A DNA stretch of 5,480 bases, taken from NCBI GenBank assembly GCA_023700825.1, contig JAMPYE010000327.1:1-5480 (forward strand), in the 5' to 3' direction. The position numbers were made by a program, and so were the translations under genes. Source of the DNA: Thermoanaerobaculia bacterium. Its GTDB lineage: Bacteria; Acidobacteriota; Thermoanaerobaculia; Gp7-AA8. Under the pieces are notes generated by a model. It searched no databases and had not been told where the DNA came from. It saw nothing but the letters and a program-made list of their open reading frames with translations. Below are positions 4,469 through 5,480 of this stretch, piece after piece; the first letter of the stretch is position 1, and each line of letters begins with the position of its first letter.

Positions 4469-5480
4469 ATGACCGCGACGACACACTCCACCTCGAACGG
4501 CAACAATCGGCGCTGGGACGATTCCTGGAAGCGCTTCCTCGAGCGCCACCCGGCGTTCGCTTCGACTGCCGCGCTCGACACGACGCGCGCCGGCGAGCTC
4601 AGCCGCCTCGACTCCAGCGGTCAGGTCTATCTCGACTACACCGGAGCCGGGCTCTACCCCGAGTCGCTCATCGCCGCGCACGGCCGCCTCCTCGCCTCGC
4701 GCGTCCTCGGCAACCCGCACTCGGTGAACCCTGCCTCCGTTGCGTCGAGCGAGCTCGTCGACCTCACCCGCCGACGCATCCTCGCGTGGTTCAACGCGTC
4801 GCCTGACGAGTACGAAGTCATCTTCACGGCGAACGCGAGCGGCGCGCTCAAGCTCCTCGGGGAGTCGTACCCGTTCGCCGAGGGCGACACCTACCTTCTC
4901 ACCTGGGACAACCACAACTCGGTGAACGGCATCCGCGAGTTCGCGCGCCGCCGCGGCGCGGAGTACCGCTACGTCCCGCTCGTGCGCCCCGACCTGCGCC
5001 TCGACGAGACGCGTCTGGCCGCCGAGCTCGAGCGCACCGGCGGCGCGCACCGCCTCTTCGCATTTCCCGCGCAATCGAACTTCTCCGGCGTGCAACACCC
5101 GCTCGAGTGGATCGAGCGGGCGCAGCAGAAAGGCTGGCACGTCCTTCTCGACGCTGCCGCGTTCGCGCCGACGAATCGGCTCGATCTCGGCCAGTGGCAT
5201 CCCGACTTCGTCACGCTCTCGTTCTACAAGATGTTCGGCTACCCGACCGGCATCGGTGCGCTCCTCGCCCGCCGTGACGCGCTCGCGGTGCTCGAGCGCC
5301 CCTGGTTCTCCGGCGGCAGCATCAACGTCGTCTCCGTGCAGATCGAGCGTTACATCCCGGCCGACGGGTCCGCACGCTTCGAGGACGGGACCCTCGACTT
5401 CCTCAGCATCCCTGCCGTTGCCGCCGGACTCGACTTTCTCGAGCGCGCGGGGCGCGACGCGATCCACGACCGCGTCGCCA
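4469..5480 (+). CDS. Class V aminotransferase, MoCo sulfurase (MOCOS/ABA3) N-terminal type, partial
   Basis: This is the start of a PLP-dependent enzyme of the class V aminotransferase / cysteine desulfurase fold; 337 codons are visible and the gene runs off the right edge. Motifs in order: YLDYTGAGLYP (54-64), LGNPHSVNP (80-88), VIFTANASGALKLLGE (117-132), DNHNSVNGIREFA (147-159) with the likely PLP-stacking His149, FAFPAQSNFSGVQHPLEW (198-214), VLLDAAAFAPTN (225-236) with PLP-nitrogen Asp228, and SFYKMFGYPTG (251-261) with Schiff-base Lys254. Then follow RPWFSGGSI and FEDGTLDFL. This set matches the N-terminal domain of eukaryotic MoCo sulfurases and their bacterial stand-alone homologues; the bacterial substrate is uncertain. 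ATG 4469 is supported by GGAG (4460-4463) with 5-nt spacing. Strong G/C third-position bias suggests a resident gene, not a cassette. Confidence 0.92.
   Translation, partial: MTATTHSTSNGNNRRWDDSWKRFLERHPAFASTAALDTTRAGELSRLDSSGQVYLDYTGAGLYPESLIAAHGRLLASRVLGNPHSVNPASVASSELVDLTRRRILAWFNASPDEYEVIFTANASGALKLLGESYPFAEGDTYLLTWDNHNSVNGIREFARRRGAEYRYVPLVRPDLRLDETRLAAELERTGGAHRLFAFPAQSNFSGVQHPLEWIERAQQKGWHVLLDAAAFAPTNRLDLGQWHPDFVTLSFYKMFGYPTGIGALLARRDALAVLERPWFSGGSINVVSVQIERYIPADGSARFEDGTLDFLSIPAVAAGLDFLERAGRDAIHDRVA

Noticed and set aside
4064..5467. 467-aa minus-strand open frame opposite the aminotransferase
   Set aside because: It is the antisense shadow of the class V aminotransferase and continues through the palindromic repeat; its sequence is low-complexity Arg/Glu/Val.
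1..5480. CRISPR array, tRNA or rRNA genes
   Set aside because: No regularly spaced short repeats and no recognisable tRNA or rRNA signature on either strand.

Overview
The window holds a chromosomal-type integron next to an ordinary metabolic gene. The core is an integron integrase gene (intI, 3031-4020, minus strand). To its left lie three gene cassettes, all also on the minus strand, separated by attC sites. The flanking gene and intI are GC-rich, with mostly G or C in third codon positions; the cassettes look less biased, as expected for acquired DNA. The integrase orientation, the dispersed palindromic repeat and the flanking-gene codon use point to an environmental bacterium outside the usual Proteobacteria (Verrucomicrobiota, Planctomycetota, Gemmatimonadota and Acidobacteriota are all possible), but the phylum cannot be fixed from this window.

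Layout, left to right. 1-174: a plus-strand open frame that may be the tail of a gene outside the array, containing a strong hairpin. 190-239: a short, partly degenerate attC ending the last cassette. 272-907, 1014-1688 and 1802-2416: three minus-strand cassette genes. The first two are unrecognised and the third encodes a six-helix membrane protein. attC sites of about 100 bp lie at 918-1019 and 1707-1807. The first-cassette boundary, probably attI, is at 2424-2430, with a candidate cassette promoter at 2480-2508. 2431-3030: about 600 bp without genes, holding small repeats and one copy of a dispersed palindromic repeat. 3031-4020: intI. 4021-4468: intI leader with a perfect palindrome, an isolated GTTAGGC core site, and the second repeat copy. 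4469-5480: the start of a class V aminotransferase related to the molybdenum cofactor sulfurase N-terminal domain, running off the right edge.

Reading along the minus strand the order is intI, attI/Pc, cassette 3, cassette 2, cassette 1. The integrase therefore points towards its array instead of away from it, the minority 'inverted' arrangement. Each cassette carries 11-12 bp inverted repeats at its two boundaries, so the three mobile units can be delimited almost to the base. The most interesting points are the inverted layout, the palindrome covering the intI ribosome binding site (which includes a GAAC-N4-GTTC match), the second core site at the canonical attI position, and the direct repeats bracketing intI.
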